In this document: positions 33,349 to 40,174 of the stretch, in pieces
Position numbering within the stretch: position 1 is the stretch's first letter
How the letters are laid out: each line of letters starts with the position of its first letter
Assembly (NCBI GenBank): GCA_900316835.1
Contig: ONEL01000006.1
Coordinates: 38,098-102,097, forward strand
DNA: 64,000 nt
DNA from: an uncultured Prevotellaceae bacterium
GTDB lineage: Bacteria > Bacteroidota > Bacteroidia > Bacteroidales > Muribaculaceae
Direction: 5' to 3'
Made by a program: the position numbers and the translations under genes
Notes under the pieces: generated by a model
What the model was told of the DNA's origin: nothing
Databases searched by the model: none
What the model saw: only the letters and a program-made list of their open reading frames with translations

Positions 33349-34161
33349 TTATACTGTATCCCCTATGTGTGGTGCAGATTGCACTTTGTGAGCAATTATT
33401 ATGCTTACCTCATATAAACCGTACATTGGTATTGATACAAGGAAAAGGGTAAAGAGATCAGGGGGTGTGATTATTGCGGCAATGAGAGCTATCACTATGA
33501 TTGCATGACGGCGATAGTGTGCCATCGTGTCTGCGTTGAGTATACCAAGTTTTGCCAAGAAGAATGAAATAATAGGAATTTGGAAGACAAGCCCCATCAT
33601 GAATGTGAGAGATGTGAATGTAGAGATATATGAAGATATGTTGATTTGGTTAACAACGCTGGAATCTACTTGATATGTGCCAAGGAAACGCAGGGCGAAT
33701 GGGAAAAGCACATAATAATTCATTATAACTCCCGCTGCAAAAAGTGCATAGATTGTGATGGTTAAAATAACAGCGTAACGGCGTTCGTTATCATAAAGTG
33801 CTGGGGTAATAAAACGGAATAGTTCTATCACAATATAGGGGGATGCACACAATAATCCTAGGATAAAAGATGTTGACAGGTGCGTCATGAACTGATTTGA
33901 CAGTTCGGTGTTGATAAGAGTTATCTTAAAATGCTCGAAATGAAAGTCTATTCCTAAGATGGTACACAAATATTCTATGCCACGATAGGTGGCAAAGTCG
34001 CTGCTTCCTGGAGCAAGCAGGATGTTGAAAGTTGTATGCTTGAAGCAAAAAATGGTTATAGCAAAAGCCAATGTCACTGCGATGATGCGGAAGAGCATCT
34101 TGCGAAGAACTTCAAGATGCCCCCCGAAAGTCATCAAGCTCCCATTTTCTACCTTACTCAT
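33349..34161 (-). CDS. tatC: Twin-arginine translocase subunit TatC
   Basis: 270 aa with six transmembrane segments. The N-terminal cytoplasmic part MTFGGHLEVLRKMLFR carries the conserved E/LR pattern of TatC, and the later blocks SPYIVIELFRFITPALYDNERR and PPDLFTLFLVSIPMYGLYEVSI are diagnostic. Together with TatA it forms the pore that exports folded proteins with RR signal peptides. Start overlaps the tatA stop (ATGA). It is the last gene of the minus-strand CXXX-peptide operon; the precursor at 38040-38405 has a twin-arginine signal, so the pair is probably dedicated to, or at least induced with, that peptide. Confidence 0.93.
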   Translation of the reverse strand: MSKVENGSLMTFGGHLEVLRKMLFRIIAVTLAFAITIFCFKHTTFNILLAPGSSDFATYRGIEYLCTILGIDFHFEHFKITLINTELSNQFMTHLSTSFILGLLCASPYIVIELFRFITPALYDNERRYAVILTITIYALFAAGVIMNYYVLFPFALRFLGTYQVDSSVVNQINISSYISTFTSLTFMMGLVFQIPIISFFLAKLGILNADTMAHYRRHAIIVIALIAAIITPPDLFTLFLVSIPMYGLYEVSIIIAHKVQSAPHIGDTV

Positions 34162-34391
34162 TGCTCCGGCTCTATGGTGCTATCAGATTGGTCACATATT
34201 TCCTCTGGCACCGAGACTTTTTCTTGTTGTTCTTGAGGTTGTTCGGTTGGGGAGTTGAGCCCTTCCTTGAAATTTTTCACTCCTTGTCCCATGCCTTTCA
34301 TCAGTTCGGGAAGCTTCTTGCCCCCGAAAAGTAACAGAGCCAACCCGGCTACAACTAATAGCTCGGTGGTACCTATCATTAATAATGTCAT
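34158..34391 (-). CDS. tatA: Twin-arginine translocase subunit TatA/E
   Basis: 77 aa. One N-terminal transmembrane helix followed by the hinge and amphipathic helix FGGKKLPELMKGMGQGVKNFKEGL, the TatA signature, then an acidic, Gln-rich tail. Oligomerises to form the translocation path used by TatC. 4-nt overlap with tatC and 80 nt after the CXXX accessory gene. No separate TatB is visible; TatA of this type can serve both roles in minimal TatAC systems. Confidence 0.92.
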   Translation of the reverse strand: MTLLMIGTTELLVVAGLALLLFGGKKLPELMKGMGQGVKNFKEGLNSPTEQPQEQQEKVSVPEEICDQSDSTIEPEQ

Positions 34392-34471
34392 AATTATTAT
34401 GTGTTTAGTATTATAGTCTACAACAATACCGTTGTGTTAATTAATAATCACCAAGTAAAAGAAGTTATAAG

Positions 34472-34747
34472 TTATTGATCCACGAGAAATATCTCGCATG
34501 TGTCGAAGTTTATTTCCCAGTTGCCGTTAGGTGAACTTTCCCATCTGTATTTCTGCGCCATAGTGTCCCACCAGTTCTGGAACTTGGTGCCAGTGGTTCC
34601 CATGTCGGTCACAAGCTTCTCATAAAGCTCAGCGTTGTCGGGGGTGAGCACTTTGGCAAGTTCGTTCAGGCCATTTCGGCGCTCAAAGAGTGCCTGAATC
34701 TCATTTTTTTCTTCAGGTGTTACCTGACCTACTAATTTGCGTGTCAT
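34472..34747 (-). CDS. CXXX-repeat peptide modification system accessory protein
   Basis: 91-aa acidic soluble protein: VGQVTPEEKNEIQALFERRNGLNELAK then a helical part with FQNWWDTMAQKYRWESSPNGNWEINFDTCEIFLV. Resembles the small conserved protein that accompanies CXXX-repeat radical-SAM maturases (remembered family name: CXXX repeat peptide modification system protein). Its role is unknown; binding of the precursor leader is possible. Lies between the second maturase gene and tatA on the same strand. Confidence 0.65.
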   Translation of the reverse strand: MTRKLVGQVTPEEKNEIQALFERRNGLNELAKVLTPDNAELYEKLVTDMGTTGTKFQNWWDTMAQKYRWESSPNGNWEINFDTCEIFLVDQ

Positions 34748-34787
34748 ATTTCGTTTATAATTAATCTAAAGCAGTTCTGTTTATTAA

Positions 34788-34840
34788 TTGTGTATTGTGC
34801 ATCGCGAATCGTGCATTATGCATTATGAATTGAGCATTGA
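34788..34840. repeat. GCATTATG-type degenerate repeat
   Basis: TGTGCATCGCGAATCGTGCA followed by TTATGCATTATGAATTGAGC: the same family as the array at 20943-21047. Occupies the gap between the accessory gene and the second maturase gene. Confidence 0.65.
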
Positions 34841-34845
34841 TTGAA

Positions 34846-35790
34846 CTATTTCCATTGAGTTGCAATCTCAAATGGGTCGAGATAGGTTATTTCTTTGATT
34901 TCTTCCTTGTCGGGCAGGAAAGTGCCCTTGTTGCGGAGCGAGAGCATCAAGTCGCGCGAGGCGTTGCGCTCGAGGTGGGCTGCCACGCATTGCTCACGGC
35001 TCGGGGTGTTGACCTCAAGGGTGGTCTTGCGGTTGAGCCAGACACAGCGGCGGCACTGCCATGCGTCGCACTTGCGGCATATTGGGGCATGGTCGAGACG
35101 GTAGAGCTGCTTGTTCTTAATGTCAAGACCATTCACGACATCTCCCACGCAATCGTCCTCGTTCTCATAGTAGAATGCCGGGCAGATGTAGATCTTTCCA
35201 TTGGGAGCGAGTGTGACGGTGGTGTCACCTGCATTGCAGTTGTTCATCGCGGTGAGCATCATGCGGTCGGTAAGCAGGTTTAGCTGTGGCGACTTGCCAT
35301 CAACGTAGAGCGTCTCTACAGACTTGCAAAGTGTTTCAAGCACGGCTTTGTACTGCTCTCGGTCGCTGTCGCTCATGCGCTCCACGTCGGTGATGACCAC
35401 ATTGAGTCGCTGCACAACGGCGAGCAGGTCTTTGAGCATTCCATGGTTCTCGTTTAGCTGTTTCCAGCAAGTGCGCAGCACCACCACAGCGTCTTTCAGT
35501 TTAGAGGTATCGTAGCTCCAACCGTCAATTACAACAATGTCGGTGTCATTGTCGAGGACTGCCATTGGCTTGATGTTGCTGTGGTCGATGGTGTCAATAA
35601 CATCGAGATATTCCTGTGGCAGAGTATAGTTGGGGTAGACAAACTGTATCATCAGGTTCTCCACCATGCCAAAGCGGATGCCACGACGCAGGTCATCGAG
35701 TGAAATGAGCCTGTGCTCCGTCTTGTTCACGCCATAGTGACAGTAGCTTGTGCTGGTGTCGTCAAGTAAAATTACTAAGTATTGTAGCAT
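34846..35790 (-). CDS. CXXX-repeat peptide maturase (SPASM-like, lacks the radical-SAM cysteine triad)
   Basis: 314 aa. No CxxxCxxC is present, but the C-terminal half has a cysteine-rich SPASM-like region: GKIYICPAFYYENEDDCVGDV and PICRKCDAWQCRRCVWLNRKT, then a further Cys in SREQCVAAHLER. This fits the second maturase gene that follows the radical-SAM gene in CXXX-repeat systems. Probably binds auxiliary iron-sulfur clusters and works with the radical-SAM enzyme. 6 nt separate it from that gene. Exact reaction unknown. Confidence 0.72.
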   Translation of the reverse strand: MLQYLVILLDDTSTSYCHYGVNKTEHRLISLDDLRRGIRFGMVENLMIQFVYPNYTLPQEYLDVIDTIDHSNIKPMAVLDNDTDIVVIDGWSYDTSKLKDAVVVLRTCWKQLNENHGMLKDLLAVVQRLNVVITDVERMSDSDREQYKAVLETLCKSVETLYVDGKSPQLNLLTDRMMLTAMNNCNAGDTTVTLAPNGKIYICPAFYYENEDDCVGDVVNGLDIKNKQLYRLDHAPICRKCDAWQCRRCVWLNRKTTLEVNTPSREQCVAAHLERNASRDLMLSLRNKGTFLPDKEEIKEITYLDPFEIATQWK

Positions 35791-35796
35791 AGTTTT

Positions 35797-37029
35797 TTAG
35801 CAGTCAACAGGTTTCACTTCGCGTTTGTTCTTCTCAAATTCCTCGCGCTGGCCTTCAAGCTCGAGCTTGCGGTAGAGGCGGTTCCAATAGTAGTTATTGG
35901 CTCTTACTCTGGCCTTGTGCATTAGGCAGATAGCTGTGGCGCGCTGGTAGACGGTGCTCGTCTCGGCAGCGTCATAGTTCTCGCCTTGGCACCAGGCACA
36001 GCCGCTTGCCACCTCGCAGTCCAAGCATTTTTGAGGACTTTGAGTAGTGCGATCGAGGGTGAGGAACGGTCGCAGTTTGTTCTTGTCGATACCGTCGCGC
36101 ACGTTGCCTATAATGATGGGCTTTTTCTCTCGCAGCGAGTAGCCGGCAAAGCGAGTACAGGGGTAGAACATTCCTGCGGCATCCACTGCCAGCATCTTGC
36201 CGGCACCGCACCAGTTTTGGTTCTCAAGCTCGGGGTCGAGCGGCTTGCCAATGTGCTCGCTGTAGAACGAGCAGGCATAGTCGGTATAATAGCCACCGTC
36301 GATGATGGCATCGGCAAGCTGCATGAGTTGGTCTTCAAAGAGGCGGTCGTCGCCATCTTGCCACACGTCCTCAAACACGCAGTTGATGTTCACCTCATGG
36401 ATGCCGAGCGAGTAGAGGTGCAGCACGCTCTCCTTGATGTAAGGGATGTCGGGGCTGCTGATGGTCACCTTGGTGCCACCGTTAGGGAATTGCTCAAGCC
36501 ACAGCGGGATGTTGCGCACCACGTCCTGATAGGAGCCATGCTCGCTGCCGTCGGGGTTGCTCTGCTTGTAGATGCGGTTGAGGTCATGCTTGCGCTCGGT
36601 GCCGTCGATGGTGATTCCAATCGAGAGGTGGCTGATGTTCTTCTTGATGAACTCCTGCACTCTGGGAGTGTGGTAGTTGATACCATTGGTCGAGAACGAG
36701 AAACGGTAGCTGTTGAACCAGTGATGATTGCGGCGGAACATCTCGGTCTTGAGATAGTCGCATATCTTGTCAATCAGGTCAATCTCCATAAACGGCTCGC
36801 CGCCAATGAAGTCCCAAATCACGCTCTCCTCACGAAAGTCATCCTCGTGGGAGAGAATGTAGTCAATAGCAGCCTTCGCAGTCTCCCACGACATCTGCTC
36901 CTTCTCATTCTTCCCCACAAGGTAACAGTACTTACAAGCCAGCTGGCAATCCTTCGTGACAATAAACGTAATGTTCTTGGCCACCCCAGATTGCCAGGGT
37001 TGATTATCTTTTTTAAAAAATTCTTTCAT
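35797..37029 (-). CDS. Radical SAM/SPASM peptide maturase, CXXX-repeat target family
   Basis: 410 aa from the ATG at 37027-37029 (MKEFFKKDNQPWQSG); an upstream in-frame start would add 12 hydrophobic residues with no family support. The radical-SAM triad is C28-x3-C32-x2-C35 (KDCQLACKYCYL), followed by GGEPF for SAM binding. The C-terminal SPASM cysteines appear in NWCGAGKML, MFYPCTRF, KCLDCEVASGCAWCQG and AICLMHKA. Such enzymes install thioether or similar crosslinks on cysteines of ribosomal peptides; the precursor with 17 CXXX-spaced cysteines lies in the same operon. Confidence 0.85.
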   Translation of the reverse strand: MKEFFKKDNQPWQSGVAKNITFIVTKDCQLACKYCYLVGKNEKEQMSWETAKAAIDYILSHEDDFREESVIWDFIGGEPFMEIDLIDKICDYLKTEMFRRNHHWFNSYRFSFSTNGINYHTPRVQEFIKKNISHLSIGITIDGTERKHDLNRIYKQSNPDGSEHGSYQDVVRNIPLWLEQFPNGGTKVTISSPDIPYIKESVLHLYSLGIHEVNINCVFEDVWQDGDDRLFEDQLMQLADAIIDGGYYTDYACSFYSEHIGKPLDPELENQNWCGAGKMLAVDAAGMFYPCTRFAGYSLREKKPIIIGNVRDGIDKNKLRPFLTLDRTTQSPQKCLDCEVASGCAWCQGENYDAAETSTVYQRATAICLMHKARVRANNYYWNRLYRKLELEGQREEFEKNKREVKPVDC

Positions 37030-37129
37030 TGAAATATCAATTATAAGAATCGAAACTAAAATCAAAAAATTGCGTCCAGATTCGGATACTATATTCTAAT
37101 GTTCTATTTAGCAAATTATTACGCAATCA

Positions 37130-37957
37130 CTATACGACGATAGGTGTATTATTAAGCATTGAATAATCAGACATTCTAATTGTTTGACCTTTGTATCCAC
37201 GACTCTGTAACAGCGTACATAGTGTGTCAACATTTTTAATTTCTGAGTTATACCCTAATATTATGCCTAATAAAGCTTCTTTAGGAAAAACCATCTCAAT
37301 ATAGGGAACAATAATACCACCTTTCCTAACGCGATACTTTATACTTGTACTCATTTCTGGTATTTCACGAATATCTTCTGCACTAGTTGCAATTAATCCA
37401 TTGTAATTTACACGAATATAGCGAACCTCTGTCTCAATTTCATAATCACTTGACTTCAAAAAACAACATGCCGTTAAAGCCTGATCTTGGAAGTCAGTCG
37501 GATACTTTTCACTTAATGCATTAAAGCATTTGCAGAATTGTTCGATTTGATTTCCCTTATCATAGTATAAAACATTCAAAAGATAATCAATGTTACATCT
37601 TGATGATAAAGTTTTACCATTGAATATATCTTCCATAATTAATAAAGACGTTTTCTCCATCACATCATCGTCTAAAATAAGCATGGTCCCATAACCATTA
37701 TCTCCATACAATCGCCACATATTAAAATCATCTTCCTTAGCACAAAAAGAAATTATATATGGTGAAAGAGTCATATCTTTGTCATAGGCCCAGTTATTTT
37801 CATTGCATAGTTTTTCAATCAACGGTTTCTGCTTTTCATACAGAACAAACTCTAATGGATCATTTAAATAATTGTAACGAGTTGCCCAAAATGAAAGACC
37901 GTTAGACTGGCAAATACCAGGAATAGCATCAATAGTTGTATAATGGAAGATACACAT
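37130..37957 (-). CDS. DUF2971 family protein
   Basis: 275 aa. IFHYTTIDAIPGICQSNGLSFWATRYNYLNDPLE and FCAKEDDFNMWRLYGDNGYGTMLIL are typical of DUF2971, a widespread family of unknown biochemistry found near defence and phage genes. No transmembrane segment or signal. Its DNA is clearly more AT-rich than the flanking maturase genes, and it sits between the precursor (82-nt gap) and the radical-SAM gene (100-nt gap). It may be an insert in the peptide operon rather than part of the pathway. Confidence 0.8.
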   Translation of the reverse strand: MCIFHYTTIDAIPGICQSNGLSFWATRYNYLNDPLEFVLYEKQKPLIEKLCNENNWAYDKDMTLSPYIISFCAKEDDFNMWRLYGDNGYGTMLILDDDVMEKTSLLIMEDIFNGKTLSSRCNIDYLLNVLYYDKGNQIEQFCKCFNALSEKYPTDFQDQALTACCFLKSSDYEIETEVRYIRVNYNGLIATSAEDIREIPEMSTSIKYRVRKGGIIVPYIEMVFPKEALLGIILGYNSEIKNVDTLCTLLQSRGYKGQTIRMSDYSMLNNTPIVV

Positions 37958-38039
37958 AACAACAAGAGAAAAGATTAAATCTGCTAAAAAAATTTAAGTG
38001 CGCACCCAATAAACAAATAGATAGATGCACACTCATTTA

Positions 38040-38405
38040 TTACCCAATGTTTGCATGAGAACTGCAACCCCATGAACATGTATTATTACAAGTACCTTTA
38101 CAAGTACCATTACAAGAATAGTAACATCCGTCTCCGCATTCGTATTGGCATCCACCAGCGCATTTGCCTTCACATCCACCAGTGCATGATCCTGTGCAAC
38201 CCATACAACCGCCTTGACAACGTCCAGAGCAGTCACCAGAGCAACCATAGTAGCATCCCATCTCGTTTTGGCTCTCGTGGGCATGAGAAAGGAATGGCAT
38301 TTGGCTTAGTGCGATAGCGCCGAGGATTGGGAGCGCGCCTTTGGCGGCTTTCTTGAAGAACTGCCTTCGCGACTGGAGTTCTTCTTTTTTCTTTTTGTCT
38401 TCCAT
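38040..38405 (-). CDS. CXXX-repeat peptide precursor with twin-arginine signal
   Basis: 121 aa. Residues 1-42 form a Tat signal peptide: S12-R13-R14-Q15-F16-F17-K18, a hydrophobic stretch (ALPILGAIALSQMPFL) and SHA as cleavage site. The core (residues 48-121) has 17 cysteines at 51, 55, 59, 63, 67, 70, 74 and then every fourth residue to 114; the only break is C67-M-G-C70. Other residues are mainly Gly, Ser, Thr, Asn, Asp. This is the expected substrate of the radical-SAM and SPASM-like maturases downstream. Fully modified it would be a rigid, crosslinked peptide delivered folded through Tat. Bioactivity unknown. Confidence 0.88.
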   Translation of the reverse strand: MEDKKKKEELQSRRQFFKKAAKGALPILGAIALSQMPFLSHAHESQNEMGCYYGCSGDCSGRCQGGCMGCTGSCTGGCEGKCAGGCQYECGDGCYYSCNGTCKGTCNNTCSWGCSSHANIG

Positions 38406-38460
38406 TTTAACGTTAAAATTTTCATTGCCTTTTTAGATTCCTCGGATTTAAGGCGTGCAT

Positions 38461-38630
38461 AAATAAAAAAGACGTGGGAATCTGTACTTCTGCTTATCCC
38501 ACTGTCAGGCCTTCGCATTGCCTTCACCCTGGATAAGCAACGCAGTTAGCCCACGTCAGTGTTGAATATATATGCTTGGTCTCGCCACCATCGCAGTGAC
38601 GCAGGCACACAATATTCACCCAACGTGGAC
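38461..38630 (-). promoter_or_regulatory. Attenuator-like leader of the peptide precursor gene
   Basis: Minus-strand RNA. Terminator: GACGUGGG (38557-38550) pairs with CCCACGUC (38478-38471), enclosing a 9-bp stem UGCUUAUCC / GGAUAAGCA, followed by a six-U run. Alternative: CCACGU and UGAAUAU (38628-38612) pair with ACGUGG and AUAUUCA (38569-38551), using the same ACGUGG segment. The two forms exclude each other. The start codon is 60 nt downstream. No known riboswitch class recognised. Confidence 0.55.
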
Positions 38631-38642
38631 GCCTACTTTGTT

Positions 38643-38803
38643 GCCGTATCTTCAGGGTAGAAATCAAAGTTGCGAAGTTTGACAGTAGAAGATAACGCCG
38701 TTAGTAAACGTCCTTTACCATAATGTTAGAAGGCTTATTCTATACATTTGTAGAAATGTGTATTTTAGCCCCCGACCCGCCGCCCTCTCTTGGGCTAACT
38801 TGT
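38643..38803 (-). ncRNA. Conserved non-coding RNA, copy A
   Basis: Begins just after a consensus promoter. Shares with copy B (57138-57307) a 26-nt 5' block (GTTAGCCCAAGAGAGGGCGG..., 24 of 26 identical) and a 32-nt identical block (38688-38719). A hairpin between the blocks is kept with different sequence (ACATTT/AAATGT here). The 3' block GAAGATACGGC pairs with TATCTTC. Copy A has no terminator here and may run on to the one at 38461. Family not recognised. Confidence 0.7.
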
Positions 38804-38809
38804 CAAGTG

Positions 38810-38841
38810 CAAAGATAGAACATTTTTTCAGACTTCGCAAA
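38810..38841 (-). promoter_or_regulatory. Promoter of ncRNA copy A
   Basis: Minus strand TTTG (38841-38838), 20-nt spacer, TATCTTTG (38817-38810): full consensus. Confidence 0.75.
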
Positions 38842-38911
38842 AAAATAAAAGCTTTTTGATGGATATGGTAATAGAATAATAGGGTAGCTATCTTAAAGAA
38901 AGACGGTATTA

Positions 38912-38957
38912 AAAATAAACATGCGACTAGGAATTCTCCCGGTCGCATGTATTATTT
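38912..38957 (-). terminator. Terminator of the T9SS operon
   Basis: Perfect 9-bp stem ACATGCGAC (38919-38927) / GTCGCATGT (38942-38950); on the minus strand followed by TTTATTTTT. Confidence 0.8.
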
Positions 38958-38978
38958 TAATTATAGCGGTAGCTGTGC

Positions 38979-40127
38979 TTATCTCTTTCGGTTGCGCACT
39001 GAGCGGGTGGCGCTTTGGTGGCTCTTGAATTCCTTTGACTTTTGCTGTTTTTTCTTGGCTTGCTGCTTCTTACTTGAGCCCTTGTCGCTGTTTTTGCCGC
39101 CACGCTTTGTGGAGCGCACGCTCTTCTTGTTGTCGTCCTTGGCATCCTTGTTGTCGACATTGGCTTCGTCTTCTTCAAGAGTCTCTCCGTTTTTCTCGGC
39201 TTCGGCTTTGCGCTTGGCCTCAACTTGCGCTTGTAGCTCCTGACGGCTTGGAGCCCACAGGTCTTTATCGAATCGGTGCAGGCGAGCCTCAATACTGTCT
39301 TGCGCGTGTTTCAGTCCCTCGGGATTGTCGGGATACATTTGCATGAGCGAGAGGTTACGCAGGTTCTTCACCTTGTATATGTCGCCCTGATACATGTTGA
39401 GCTTGAAGAAGTCGTCGAGGTTGTAACGGGTGAGGTTGTTGTCGTCGTCGGTGAAGACATATTGCTGAGCGATGTAGGGGCGAATGTCGTTGAGTTTTAC
39501 CCAGAACATGGGGAAACGGATGGGTTCTCCACCAAACTCGTCTTGGCGATGCAATACCGGGCACAGAGCGTCCACGCGCGAACGCATAGTGTTAGTGCGA
39601 GTGTCGAAGCTCCACTTCTCGATGATGTAATAGCTCAAAATCTCGTTACCTGGGATGTCGGCATCCTCGATGGCGTAGCGTGGGTTCTTTTCGGTGCTAC
39701 CCTTAGCCTCGCTGTAGAGCACATGGAAGCGGTCGAGCATCTCGGCCACTTTGATGCGATACTCATCGGTGAACATCTCGCGTCCGTCCAGATACTCATA
39801 GGCGGGAATCTGGTTGTTGGCCAGCAGTCGCATGATGATGAAGAACATGCTTTGTCCATCCTCATTGGGCTCCTCGGGATAATAAAGAGCTGGGTTCTTA
39901 CCCTTTGTCAAGTCAAGCGAGCGATACACGGTCTTTGACCACTGCAAGTCGGCCTCGCTTGGTTCTTTTTGCTCAAAGAACGCTTGTTGCCTGTCGGAAA
40001 CTTTTACTCCGTTGTCCTCTTTCTTGTCACGGCGGTCATTTCCGTTTTTCTTTACCACTTGAGCCGAGGCTCCCATGGTGGTAAATGCGACAATTAATCC
40101 CAGTACTATGAATTTTAAATATTTCAT
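38979..40127 (-). CDS. gldN: T9SS ring protein GldN/PorN
   Basis: 382 aa, signal peptide ending GASA/QVV (about residue 22). Core matches GldN/PorN: QWSKTVYRSLDLTKGKNPALYYP and IAQQYVFTDDDNNLTRYNLDDFF. Partner of the GldK lipoprotein in the periplasmic ring of the type IX secretion system. A C-terminal extension of about 80 residues is strongly charged and ends in a Lys/Arg-rich tail (KKQQAKKKQQKSKEF ... RNRKR). Last gene of the operon, with a terminator 30 nt downstream. Confidence 0.92.
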   Translation of the reverse strand: MKYLKFIVLGLIVAFTTMGASAQVVKKNGNDRRDKKEDNGVKVSDRQQAFFEQKEPSEADLQWSKTVYRSLDLTKGKNPALYYPEEPNEDGQSMFFIIMRLLANNQIPAYEYLDGREMFTDEYRIKVAEMLDRFHVLYSEAKGSTEKNPRYAIEDADIPGNEILSYYIIEKWSFDTRTNTMRSRVDALCPVLHRQDEFGGEPIRFPMFWVKLNDIRPYIAQQYVFTDDDNNLTRYNLDDFFKLNMYQGDIYKVKNLRNLSLMQMYPDNPEGLKHAQDSIEARLHRFDKDLWAPSRQELQAQVEAKRKAEAEKNGETLEEDEANVDNKDAKDDNKKSVRSTKRGGKNSDKGSSKKQQAKKKQQKSKEFKSHQSATRSVRNRKR

Positions 40128-40174
40128 TATGATGAGAGTTTTTGTTGTGTGATCGATTTTATATTTAGTGGCAA

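Larger units (their letters stand above)
38406..38978. other. Non-coding region between the peptide precursor and gldN
   Basis: 573 nt without a protein gene. Right to left: gldN terminator, ncRNA promoter, ncRNA copy A, and a structured leader with terminator before the precursor gene. Confidence 0.75.

Noticed and set aside
35986..37032. 348-codon ORF on the plus strand
   Set aside because: Mirror of the radical-SAM gene, caused by GC-skewed codon positions. The minus strand has CxxxCxxC and SPASM motifs.
38461..38805. tmRNA, RNase P or SRP RNA
   Set aside because: None of the hallmark sequences (tRNA-like ends, P4 core, SRP tetraloop domain) could be found by eye.
39276..39938. 220-codon ORF on the plus strand
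   Set aside because: Antisense shadow of gldN.
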